Source: JAKQIM01 sp964633225 (GTDB lineage Bacteria; Chloroflexota; Anaerolineae; Anaerolineales; UBA4823). Taken from it: a DNA stretch of 64,000 nt. The stretch lies in NCBI GenBank assembly GCA_964633225.1, contig CAZWFQ010000001.1, positions 62,001 through 126,000 of the forward strand, given 5' to 3'. The position numbers and the translations under genes were made by a program. Below are positions 57,378 through 64,000 of the stretch, one piece after another (position 1 is the stretch's first letter; the number at the start of each line of letters is the position of its first letter). Below the pieces are notes generated by a model. The model ran no database searches. It was not told the DNA's origin and was given only the letters and a program-made list of their open reading frames with translations.

Positions 57378-58304
57378 TCAACTTTCCTCAGATTTGGCCA
57401 GTGTGGCCAACAGGGCTGCGGTGGCACGGGTGACTTGGGTCGTAAAATCTAAGTTGAGGGTAGAGAGCGTGTCGGATGGGCTGTGGTAGTGTGGATTGCG
57501 CAAATTGGCAGTGTCCGTGATCAGGATCGCCCGGTAACCGGCATCCCAGAAGGGGGCATGGTCAGAGCGGCGAATGTCAGGCAGCAGCTCTCCCTTGCCG
57601 GGCACCACCAGCGGTATGCAGGGCAGAGGAAGTTGGTTTTTCAAGACAGCCTGCGCAAAGCCCTCCACCAACGCTGCTGAGTCCTGGTTGCCGATGACTG
57701 CAATGAAATCGCCAGCTCCTGGAAGCTGGAGCGGTACCCCGGGTGGGACTTGTTGAGGTTTGTCTTCGCCAGCGTAGGCAATGGTATCGAAAACAATTGC
57801 CCCCTGCACCTGCCAATCGTTCTGGCACACAAATTCCACCAGGGCCTTGCTGCCAAACAAACCAGCTTCATCCAAGGGAGGCCCTTCGATCTGGCGTTCT
57901 TCCAGGTTGACGGCGGCAAAGTGGAGGCTGCATTGAAAAGACTGGCTGCGGAAAATGCGGGCGATCTCGAGCATTGAAGCCACACCGCTGGCGTTGTCGT
58001 CGGCCCCGGGGGTAGAGGCCAGGCTGTCAAAATGGGCAATCAGCAGCACATGCTCGTCAGGGGTCTGCAAGCCCGGAAGCGTAGCAAGTAGATTGTGGTA
58101 TTGGCAGCCGTCAAAGGCAAATGGCTGTAGTATCACTGGGTAGTCTAGGGCTTGGAAGGTGGAACAGATGTAGGCCGCGCTGCGTTCCAGGGCTTCGGGG
58201 GCTGCTGTGCGGTGCCGGATGCCCTCCAGAGCCTGGATATGCTGGCGCAAGCGGTCGGTTGATACCTGGTCCAGCAGTTGATGAAGCGAGGTCGATCTGG
58301 GCAT
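57378..58304 (-). CDS. M28-family zinc aminopeptidase-like peptidase
   Basis: 308 aa. The M28 landmarks appear in order: LLIAHFDSLASTPGADDNASGVASM (first zinc ligands), VNLEERQIEGPPLDEAGLFGS (Glu pair) and SDHAPFWDAGYRAILITDTANLRNPHYH (last His). No obvious signal peptide. It could release N-terminal residues or trim cyclised ends; glutaminyl-cyclase-like relatives share the fold. It starts 15 bases after the epimerase stop. Confidence 0.82.
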   Translation of the reverse strand: MPRSTSLHQLLDQVSTDRLRQHIQALEGIRHRTAAPEALERSAAYICSTFQALDYPVILQPFAFDGCQYHNLLATLPGLQTPDEHVLLIAHFDSLASTPGADDNASGVASMLEIARIFRSQSFQCSLHFAAVNLEERQIEGPPLDEAGLFGSKALVEFVCQNDWQVQGAIVFDTIAYAGEDKPQQVPPGVPLQLPGAGDFIAVIGNQDSAALVEGFAQAVLKNQLPLPCIPLVVPGKGELLPDIRRSDHAPFWDAGYRAILITDTANLRNPHYHSPSDTLSTLNLDFTTQVTRATAALLATLAKSEES

Positions 58305-58319
58305 GGCTATGACATGGCC

Positions 58320-59273
58320 TTAAGTTTGCACAGGTTGGGTGGGCGGCTCACGGCGGAAGCGTGGGTCACGCTGCAGGGTGAGCTTTAATCCCTCAGCCAG
58401 CGAGTAACGCGGCTGGTAATTGAGTTTTTGACGGGCCAGGGTCAGGTCGGCGCACATGCGCGACACGCCCGGATCGGTGCGGGGGTTGGTCATCAGCTCA
58501 GCTTTGCTGCCCGTCAACTCCAAAACCAGGTTGGCCAGGTCGCGCACGCTGGTCTCAACGCCGCTGCCCACGTTGATCACCAGGTTATCCAGGTTGGGGG
58601 CTGTGGAAGCAGCCACCATGGCATCTACCACATCGTCTACGAAAACATAGTCGCGGGTTTGGGCACCGGCTCCGTTGACCACCAGGGTGCCGCCGCGCAC
58701 TGCCTGGCGCAGCATGTTGGGGATAACGGGCGGGTGCGAGGCGGGCAGGTGCTGGCCGGGACCGTAAGCGTTGAAAACGCGCAGGCTGACGGTCTCGATC
58801 CCCCACAGGTCGCCGATCGTACGCACATAGAATTCGGCCGCCAGCTTAGAGACGGCATAAGGGGAGCGCGGGTTGGGGGCCAGCCCCTCATGCAGGGGTT
58901 GGGTATCCTGGTTGCCATAGACCGCACCAGAAGAGATCAGCACAACCCGGCGCACGCCCACATCATGCATGGCCTCCATCAGGCTGACGGTGCCGCCCAC
59001 GTTGGCCGCATTATACTCGCGTGGATAGAGGACCGACTCGGGCACCAACACCCTTGCCGCCAGGTGGTAAACGCAGTCCACTTCTTGCAGCAAGGTCCAC
59101 AGCTTGGGGCGGTCGTTAACGTCGCCGCGCGTAAAGAGTACCTCAGGGTGCAGGGTATTCGGGCCGCCGGTCGAGAGATCGTCCAGCCCACGCACTTGGT
59201 GACCTTCCCAGGCCAGGCGATTTGCCAGGGCCGCGCCCAAAAAGCCGGCTGCGCCGGTAATGAGAAAATTCAT
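58320..59273 (-). CDS. NAD-dependent nucleotide-sugar epimerase
   Basis: Extended SDR of 317 aa beginning MNFLITGAAGFLGAALAN, with SSGAVYGNQ and YAVSKLAAE as catalytic regions; NAYGPGQHLP follows. It resembles UDP-glucose 4-epimerase-type enzymes, though far from the main glycan locus. The frame stays open to 59495, but the Met at 59273 precedes the domain, and a TATAAT box lies 6 bases upstream, so this is probably a leaderless start. Substrate not fixed. Confidence 0.85.
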   Translation of the reverse strand: MNFLITGAAGFLGAALANRLAWEGHQVRGLDDLSTGGPNTLHPEVLFTRGDVNDRPKLWTLLQEVDCVYHLAARVLVPESVLYPREYNAANVGGTVSLMEAMHDVGVRRVVLISSGAVYGNQDTQPLHEGLAPNPRSPYAVSKLAAEFYVRTIGDLWGIETVSLRVFNAYGPGQHLPASHPPVIPNMLRQAVRGGTLVVNGAGAQTRDYVFVDDVVDAMVAASTAPNLDNLVINVGSGVETSVRDLANLVLELTGSKAELMTNPRTDPGVSRMCADLTLARQKLNYQPRYSLAEGLKLTLQRDPRFRREPPTQPVQT

Positions 59274-59279
59274 AAGGGC

Positions 59280-59285
59280 ATTATA
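59280..59285 (-). promoter_or_regulatory. -10 box of the epimerase gene, likely leaderless
   Basis: Minus strand TATAAT, then GCCCTT and ATG. No good -35 hexamer. Confidence 0.55.
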
Positions 59286-59340
59286 GCGTAAAGTGATCTG
59301 TTTTGGGAATGGCGACCCGCAGCATTGCCAGGCCTGGAAT

Positions 59341-59369
59341 TTGACAGTCTGCGAAACTAAGAGTATCAT
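59341..59369 (+). promoter_or_regulatory. Promoter of the HEWVH protein gene, likely leaderless
   Basis: TTGACA, 17-base spacer, TATCAT, then 7 bases to the ATG at 59377. The -10 box overlaps the ATG at 59368, which therefore cannot be the start from this promoter. Confidence 0.75.
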
Positions 59370-59376
59370 GGCACGC

Positions 59377-60636
59377 ATGATGAAACGAATACTGCAGGTG
59401 GTCATCTTGGGCCTGGTTTGCGCGTTGGTATTGGGGGCCAGCGTAGTGCCTCCGGGTAATAAAGAGGAACAGGCGCGGCGTTTTACCAGGGCCATTGAGT
59501 TTGATTATGTGATCTGGACTCTTGACGCGTTGGGTATCAAGCTGGGGCAGGCTGCGCTGGGGACTGCCCGCTACCTGCCATCTGCCGAATACAAGGTGCA
59601 GGTGATCGATTATCTGACCCTGGTGTGGCATATCTGGGATACGGAACGGAGGATCGACGAGTTGTATGCAGATCCAGGCGTTGCCGATGCCGACGCTGCC
59701 ACGCAAAAGCTGCGCTTGCAGTTGGAATTCATGAAGACTCGCCGCAATCTTGTCCAACCGGTAGTTGAAGCCATTGTTCAATCTCAGATCAGTGCGGTAT
59801 TGGACGATATGGATCTTACCTTGGGGGGGCAGCCCGTACCGCCTTTGCTCTATCACACCACGCCTCCGCCAGATGCTTTGATCATTTCGCCGCGCAATGT
59901 GATCCGGCAAGACCAGAATATCTCGCTCTCTCCCGATATGCCCACCGACCAGGTGGTGGCATTGGAGGAGCAAATGGATGATGCCTTGAACGTTTCATCG
60001 CTGGTAGTGGGGATCGGTGGGATTGGGCTGTACCCGACGATGGTGATGCAAACAACGGATATCAACTGGTTGGTAGAAGTGGTAGCCCACGAGTGGGTGC
60101 ATAACTACCTGACATTGCGACCGCTTGGAATGATGTATCTGGCAAACCCAGAAATGCGTATTATTAATGAAACCACAGCCGAAATTGCCGGCAAAGAGAT
60201 CGGGCAGGCAGTCATTGCGCGCTTTTACCCCGAATATGCACCAGCCCCGGTTGATGCGGCCCCAGGCACTGCCGAAGAAACCACCTCCGCGCCAGCCGAG
60301 CCAGTCTTCAGCTTCCAGGCGGCAATGTATGAGACGCGCGTGAATGTAGACGCCATGCTGGCGGAGAATAAGATTGAAGAAGCAGAGGCTTATATGGAAG
60401 AACGCCGCCTCTACATGTGGGAGAACGGCTACCATATCCGCAAGCTGAACCAGGCATATTTTGCCTTTTACGGCGCCTATGCCGATCAGCCGGGGGGCGC
60501 GGCAGGTGAAGACCCGGTCAGCGCGTCTGTACGCGCTCTGCGCGCCCAAAGCTCCACGTTAGCCAGTTTTATCAATCGCCTATCGTGGATGTGGTCGTAC
60601 GATCAGTTAAAAGATGCGGTTACTGGTGGGCGGTAA
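59377..60636 (+). CDS. Putative secreted zinc metallopeptidase (HEWVH)
   Basis: 419 aa. A signal peptide or anchor (RILQVVILGLVCALVLGAS) is followed by a long helical region. H238-E-W-V-H242 lies in VVAHEWVHNYLTL and NE265TTAE269 about 25 residues later could supply the third zinc ligand, as in gluzincins. I do not recognise the family. The last third is helical and acidic. The Met at 59377 follows from the promoter; the frame begins at 59293. Divergent from the epimerase gene. Confidence 0.65.
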   Translation: MMKRILQVVILGLVCALVLGASVVPPGNKEEQARRFTRAIEFDYVIWTLDALGIKLGQAALGTARYLPSAEYKVQVIDYLTLVWHIWDTERRIDELYADPGVADADAATQKLRLQLEFMKTRRNLVQPVVEAIVQSQISAVLDDMDLTLGGQPVPPLLYHTTPPPDALIISPRNVIRQDQNISLSPDMPTDQVVALEEQMDDALNVSSLVVGIGGIGLYPTMVMQTTDINWLVEVVAHEWVHNYLTLRPLGMMYLANPEMRIINETTAEIAGKEIGQAVIARFYPEYAPAPVDAAPGTAEETTSAPAEPVFSFQAAMYETRVNVDAMLAENKIEEAEAYMEERRLYMWENGYHIRKLNQAYFAFYGAYADQPGGAAGEDPVSASVRALRAQSSTLASFINRLSWMWSYDQLKDAVTGGR

Positions 60637-60648
60637 GAAGACCTCTGC

Positions 60649-60909
60649 TCAACGCGGCTCTACGGTGAATTTGATGGCGGTGCGCACTTTATCGTCAATC
60701 TGAACGTCTACAAATTCAGGCGCACAGATGATGTCAATGCCATCATTGGCTAAGTAACCCCTGGCAAGCGCCAGCGCCTTGACGGCCTGGTTGATGGCGC
60801 TTGCTCCAATCGCCTGCACTTCGGCATGTTTGTGTTCCCGTACGACCCCAGCGATGGCGCCAGCCACGGCGGAGGTGCGAGAGGTGCCTGAAACTTTGAT
60901 AATATCCAT
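60649..60909 (-). CDS. spoVS: Stage V sporulation protein S homolog
   Basis: 86-aa Alba-like protein. VSGTSRTSAVAGAIAGVVRE and VQAIGASAINQAVKALALAR are nearly the family consensus. SpoVS occurs widely in non-sporulating bacteria, including Chloroflexota, with unclear, probably nucleic-acid-related roles. A GGAGGG ribosome site precedes the ATG. It is convergent with the HEWVH protein gene, 12 bases apart. Confidence 0.93.
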   Translation of the reverse strand: MDIIKVSGTSRTSAVAGAIAGVVREHKHAEVQAIGASAINQAVKALALARGYLANDGIDIICAPEFVDVQIDDKVRTAIKFTVEPR

Positions 60910-60987
60910 GTGGCGACCCTCCTTTGGTCTGATGAGTAGTGCTGGCCAGGATCACGGCCGTGCAGGGATGGCTATGCTCCTAGAAAG

Positions 60988-61016
60988 ATTGTACAAGATT
61001 TTTGATTCAGAAGCAA
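60988..61016 (-). promoter_or_regulatory. spoVS promoter
   Basis: Minus strand TTGCTT, 17-base spacer, TACAAT. The leader is about 70 bases and GC-rich. Confidence 0.6.
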
Positions 61017-61024
61017 TAGAAGAA

Positions 61025-61033
61025 TGGTAGAAT
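61025..61033 (+). promoter_or_regulatory. Extended -10 promoter of the tandem paralog pair
   Basis: TGG-TAGAAT, followed about 22 bases later by the ATG with GGAG between. No -35 at good spacing. Confidence 0.5.
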
Positions 61034-61055
61034 TTCATCTGGAAACGGAGCAATT

Positions 61056-61412
61056 ATGGCCCGCTGGCTAAAATTTCTGATTGCAATTGCGCTGGGAGTG
61101 GCGGCCGGGATGCTCTACGGCTGGGTGGTCAGCCCGGTGGAATACGTAGATACTACCCCAGATTCGCTGCGCGAAGATTACAAGGCCGATTATGTTCTGA
61201 TGGTGGCCGAGGCATACCAGGCCGAAAACGACCTGGGAGGGGCGGCCCGCCGCCTGGGCGTTCTGGGTGACTTGGAACCAACCCAGATCGTGGCCCATGC
61301 CGTGGCATTTGCCCTCAATAACGGTTACTCGCCGGCCGACCTGGCCCTGATGCAAAAGCTGGCTGAAGATATGCAGGGTTGGAATCCGAACTGGGAGGCG
61401 CCAATCCCATGA
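61056..61412 (+). CDS. Single-pass membrane protein, first of two paralogs
   Basis: 118 aa. One N-terminal helix (LKFLIAIALGVAAGMLYGWV), then an outer motif SPVEYVDTTPDSLREDYKAD and a helical rest. It shares the motif with the next gene, so the two are paralogs from a duplication. No known family; a TPR-like helix pair is possible. Its TGA overlaps the next ATG by 4 bases. Confidence 0.72.
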   Translation: MARWLKFLIAIALGVAAGMLYGWVVSPVEYVDTTPDSLREDYKADYVLMVAEAYQAENDLGGAARRLGVLGDLEPTQIVAHAVAFALNNGYSPADLALMQKLAEDMQGWNPNWEAPIP

Positions 61413-62314
61413 ACAGTGATCAGCGTGGTCCCTGGTATTTGTTGACTGGCCTGCTCTTGGGGATTGCCTTTGGGTTGGTGTATGCCTGGGTATTAGCTCC
61501 GGTTAAGTATGTTGATACCGTGCCAAATATGCTGCGTGAAGATTACCAGGCGCAGTACCGGGCGTTGGTGGCTGCTGCCTACATGGCCACCGGCGACCTG
61601 CCGCGAGCCCAAGCGCGCCTGGATCAATTGGATGACCCTGAAGTGGCGCGTACGGTTGCCATCCAGGCCCAACAGGCCTTGGCCGAAGGGCGCCCCGAAG
61701 CTGAAACCCGCTCTCTGGGGCTGTTGGCCATGGCTTTGGGCCAGGGCCCAGCACCCGTCACCGCATCGCCATCTACACCGGTCACTGCCGCTGAGACCCC
61801 CGCAGAAACGCCGCTTGTAGATGCGGCCGCCTCCGCGACGGTTGACGCCGCCGCTCCCTCAGCAACGTATACGCCCCCGCCGCCCACCGAAACGCCCGCC
61901 CCCACACAGCGCACGCCGCTGCCCACCAACACACCTTTGCCCACCCGTACGGCCAGCCCGACTCCGGGCGCCCCCTTTATCTTGCAAGATCAGACTCTGG
62001 TGTGTAACCCCAATCTGGGGCAGCCTTTGATCCAGGTAGAAGCTTATGATGCCGCTGGTCAGCCTGTGCCAGGCGTAGAAGTGGTCGTGGCCTGGAGCAG
62101 CGAACAGGGGACGGGGGAAGAGCGCTTCTTCACCGGCTTGAAGCCTGAATTGGGCTTAGGGTATGCAGACCTGGTATTGACGCCTGGAATTACCTACACC
62201 CTCAGCCTGGCAGACGGCGGCCAGCCTGTTTCAGACCTGGCCGCGGCAGAGTGCGAAGCAGAAGGCGGCGACCGCTATTGGGGCAGTTGGCTGCTGGTGT
62301 TTACCCAGCCCTGA
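61409..62314 (+). CDS. Single-pass membrane protein, second paralog with Pro-Thr linker and C-terminal domain
   Basis: 301 aa. The N terminus repeats the layout of the previous protein (WYLLTGLLLGIAFGLVYAWV, then APVKYVDTVPNMLREDYQAQ). About residues 115-195 form a Pro/Thr/Ala linker (TPTATYTPPPP-like), and the last 105 residues form a beta-rich Ig-like domain (LIQVEAYDAAGQPVPGVEVV). So the shorter paralog lacks this outer domain. Outer-surface role inferred. Confidence 0.72.
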   Translation: MNSDQRGPWYLLTGLLLGIAFGLVYAWVLAPVKYVDTVPNMLREDYQAQYRALVAAAYMATGDLPRAQARLDQLDDPEVARTVAIQAQQALAEGRPEAETRSLGLLAMALGQGPAPVTASPSTPVTAAETPAETPLVDAAASATVDAAAPSATYTPPPPTETPAPTQRTPLPTNTPLPTRTASPTPGAPFILQDQTLVCNPNLGQPLIQVEAYDAAGQPVPGVEVVVAWSSEQGTGEERFFTGLKPELGLGYADLVLTPGITYTLSLADGGQPVSDLAAAECEAEGGDRYWGSWLLVFTQP

Positions 62315-62341
62315 TCAGCCTGAGCTTCTGAAACGACACAT

Positions 62342-62381
62342 CCAAGAGCGATGCCTCCCAGCGGGGAGGCATCGCTCTTGG
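62342..62381 (+). terminator. 18-bp perfect hairpin after the paralog pair
   Basis: CCAAGAGCGATGCCTCCC and GGGAGGCATCGCTCTTGG pair perfectly around AGCG, 27 bases after the stop. CATTTAATC follows, a weak T-run. Confidence 0.7.
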
Positions 62382-62451
62382 CATTTAATCTCTCAAATCA
62401 CAGGCTGCCAGCCTGACCTGTAAAATGCGGGGCAGAAAACAAAATTGCTTA

Positions 62452-62480
62452 TTGACACCTGCTGGGATTTGTGACATAAT
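62452..62480 (+). promoter_or_regulatory. lacI-type gene promoter
   Basis: TTGACA, 17-base spacer, CATAAT. The start of transcription would fall in the operator array just downstream. Confidence 0.75.
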
Positions 62481-62484
62481 ATCA

Positions 62485-62520
62485 TTACCGGTAACGATAC
62501 CGGAAATGATACCGGCAACG
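62485..62520 (+). promoter_or_regulatory. Three 12-bp phased operator-like repeats
   Basis: TTACCGGTAACG, ATACCGGAAATG and ATACCGGCAACG follow one another without gaps. ACCGG starts at 62487, 62499 and 62511. The first unit contains the perfect palindrome TTACCGGTAA, typical of LacI-type sites with central CG. They overlie the expected transcription start. Confidence 0.75.
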
Positions 62521-62547
62521 TATTCAACAAGGGTGCATAGAGTGATC

Positions 62548-63585
62548 ATGCGGTCGAAGCGGCGTGCGGCAACCATTCAAGATGTAGCCAGAGAAGCAGG
62601 AGTTTCTGTTTCGACCGTTTCGCGAGTCTTAAATCGGAAAGTTGATGTAGCTCCCGAAACACAAGACCGGATCATTGAAACCATCACCCGCCTGGGCTAT
62701 ACCTCCAGCCTGGCAGCCCGCAGTATGCGCAGCCGCAGAAAAAATCTGATCGGGCTGGTGCTCCCTGATATCGGTTTTCCCTATTCTATAGAAATCATGC
62801 GCGGCGTTGAACGTGCCATCGCTGAATCGGCTTACGATTTACTGCTTTACACCACGGGTGGCATTCACAAAGTGGGTGTGATGACCCGCGAGCAAGAGTA
62901 TGTTTCTCTTCTGAGCAACTCGCTGGTAGATGGTATTGTAGTTGTTGCCACCTCGGCTTCGGAATTCTCCTCGGTTGTTCCTATTGTAGCGGTAGATCCT
63001 CACGATGTGGTTCCCGGTTACCCGGCTATCCAGGCCGCGAACTACGAAGGCGCCCTTGAAGCCATGGATTACCTCCTTGGCCTGGGGCACCGCCGGATTG
63101 GTTTTATCAAGGGCCGGCCCGAGATCGGCAGCGCCCAAAGCCGCCTGAAAGGGTATCAAGACGCCCTCCGGACTGCCGGGATCCCCTTGGAAGATGACCT
63201 GGTCGTTGCGGGCGATTTCTCTACTTCATCTGGTCATGCAGGTGGGTTGAAATTGCTTGCCTTGAAAAATCCCCCTACAGCCATTTTTGCAGCCAATGAC
63301 CAATGTGCCATGGGTGTGCTGCAGGCAGCTGAAGAATCTGGCATCATTATCCCAGACGATCTATCTGTAATTGGGTTTGACAATATTTCAGAGGCCCGGC
63401 ACCTTGGCCTTACCACGATCGATCAATTCCTCAACGATATGGGGTATCAAGCGATCCATATGTTGATCAAGCTTATCAACGATGAGCCGTTAGAAAATCA
63501 AATTTGCAGAGTGCCAACCCAGATTGTTGTGCGTAGCTCTTGTCGGGTTCTTGTACGCAATGCCATGTACATGCAAAGTTTTTGA
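62548..63585 (+). CDS. LacI-family transcriptional regulator
   Basis: 345 aa. The helix-turn-helix starts TIQDVAREAGVSVSTVSRVL, followed by the hinge helix SLAARSMRS. The sugar-binding domain has LIGLVLPDIGFPYS, GHRRIGFIKG and FAANDQCAMGVL. It probably represses the binding-protein gene downstream and itself through the repeats in front of it. The Met at 62548 precedes the DNA-binding domain; the frame begins at 62425. Ligand unknown. Confidence 0.92.
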   Translation: MRSKRRAATIQDVAREAGVSVSTVSRVLNRKVDVAPETQDRIIETITRLGYTSSLAARSMRSRRKNLIGLVLPDIGFPYSIEIMRGVERAIAESAYDLLLYTTGGIHKVGVMTREQEYVSLLSNSLVDGIVVVATSASEFSSVVPIVAVDPHDVVPGYPAIQAANYEGALEAMDYLLGLGHRRIGFIKGRPEIGSAQSRLKGYQDALRTAGIPLEDDLVVAGDFSTSSGHAGGLKLLALKNPPTAIFAANDQCAMGVLQAAEESGIIIPDDLSVIGFDNISEARHLGLTTIDQFLNDMGYQAIHMLIKLINDEPLENQICRVPTQIVVRSSCRVLVRNAMYMQSF

Positions 63586-63782
63586 ACCAGTTCTGTTTGT
63601 TGGCATCAAGTATTCCGCGATTTCGAGATAGGAGGTGAATGGCAGATAACACAAATCTAAACAAAAGCAGGTTCTCCCTTAAGCCTTGATCGGGCCGGAT
63701 AAGACCTGCCAGTAAAATGTGGGGCGTGTTCTCCACAAGCAAAAGTACATCTGATTTTTAAAACTATTTGAAGGAGAGAAAA

Positions 63783-64000
63783 ATGCGTAAGTCACTGTTT
63801 TCCATCGTTAGCCTGTTGATCATCGCGAGCATGCTCCTGGCTGGCTGCACCCCTGCCACCACAGCTGCCCCCGCCGCCACGGCTGTCCCCGCCGAAGCCA
63901 CCCAGGCCCCGGCCGCGTCCACCGAGAAGACTATTCTCAATGTGTGGTCGTTCACCAATGAGATCAACACCATGGCGATTGCCTTTGAAGCTGTTCACCC
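63783..64000 (+). CDS. Extracellular solute-binding lipoprotein, start only
   Basis: The first 72 codons are present, and the gene runs off the end. A lipoprotein signal (MRKSLFSIVSLLIIASML, then LAGC) is followed by an Ala/Pro/Thr linker and TILNVWSFTNEINTM, the usual opening of family-1 sugar-binding proteins of ABC importers. Strong AAGGAG ribosome site. It lies downstream of the LacI-type gene, so sugar-regulated import is likely. Confidence 0.85.
   Translation, partial: MRKSLFSIVSLLIIASMLLAGCTPATTAAPAATAVPAEATQAPAASTEKTILNVWSFTNEINTMAIAFEAVH

Noticed and set aside
59293..59376. Upstream start of the HEWVH protein
   Set aside because: The promoter's -10 box lies inside this stretch, so it is not transcribed from that promoter.
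1..64000. tRNA, rRNA, CRISPR array or prophage
   Set aside because: No T-loop-like or rRNA-like stretches, no regular spacer-repeat pattern and no phage or transposase genes were seen by eye; a tRNA or covariance-model scan would be decisive.

Overview
The window reads as chromosomal DNA of a moderately GC-rich free-living bacterium. I place it, as an inference, in the Chloroflexota (Anaerolineae-like). The grounds are several large GAF-domain histidine kinases, a SpoVS protein in a genome stretch without other sporulation genes, a secreted beta-helix protein ending in YLPLIWKK, an F420-type DDN-family protein, and many promoters whose -10 box sits only 6-7 bases before the start codon. No rRNA, tRNA, CRISPR array, insertion sequence or phage gene was seen.

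Layout. Positions 1-29.7 kb, all on the minus strand, form a surface-polysaccharide locus. It holds nonulosonic-acid-type genes (SpsF-like cytidylyltransferase, NeuB-like synthase, PseB), GDP-fucose genes (gmd, fcl), other sugar epimerases/dehydrogenases, two GT4-type glycosyltransferases, four large GT-C-like membrane proteins, an ABC exporter (Wzm/Wzt) and a separate Wzx-type flippase, two methyltransferases, a PIG-L deacetylase, and an EPS-type winged-helix regulator with its own promoter. HIT, Nudix and DDN-family genes are embedded in it. Positions 29.7-34.4 kb (minus) hold a housekeeping group: uracil-DNA glycosylase, rimI, tsaB, tsaE and pcrA/uvrD. Positions 34.5-42.9 kb (plus) hold holB, two GAF histidine kinases, a degenerate metallo-beta-lactamase-fold protein, an asparaginase, nth and a small membrane protein. 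Positions 42.9-46.5 kb (minus) hold two hybrid kinases with receiver domains lacking the phosphoacceptor Asp, one of which also lacks the H-box His. Positions 46.6-62.3 kb are mixed: a CbpA-like J protein, a bacterial eRF1-like protein, an HhH/coiled-coil membrane protein, aspartase, a nucleotidyltransferase, comEC, a beta-helix protein, an M28 peptidase, an epimerase, a putative HEWVH metallopeptidase, spoVS and two tandem paralogous membrane proteins. Positions 62.4-64 kb hold a LacI regulator with three 12-bp phased operator-like repeats, followed by the start of a sugar ABC-transporter binding lipoprotein.

How it works together. The first 30 kb would make nucleotide sugars, assemble and modify a glycan, and export it. 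Asparaginase and aspartase could together convert asparagine to fumarate. tsaE, tsaB and rimI are the common translation-related trio. The recurring -10/6-7 nt/start-codon geometry at eight starts, with comEC near the same pattern, suggests that leaderless mRNAs are common in this genome. The most unusual items are the doubly inactive-looking hybrid kinase, the eRF1-like protein with GGS where GGQ is expected, the short dispersed repeats read in frame inside glycan-locus proteins, and the 12-bp phased operator array.
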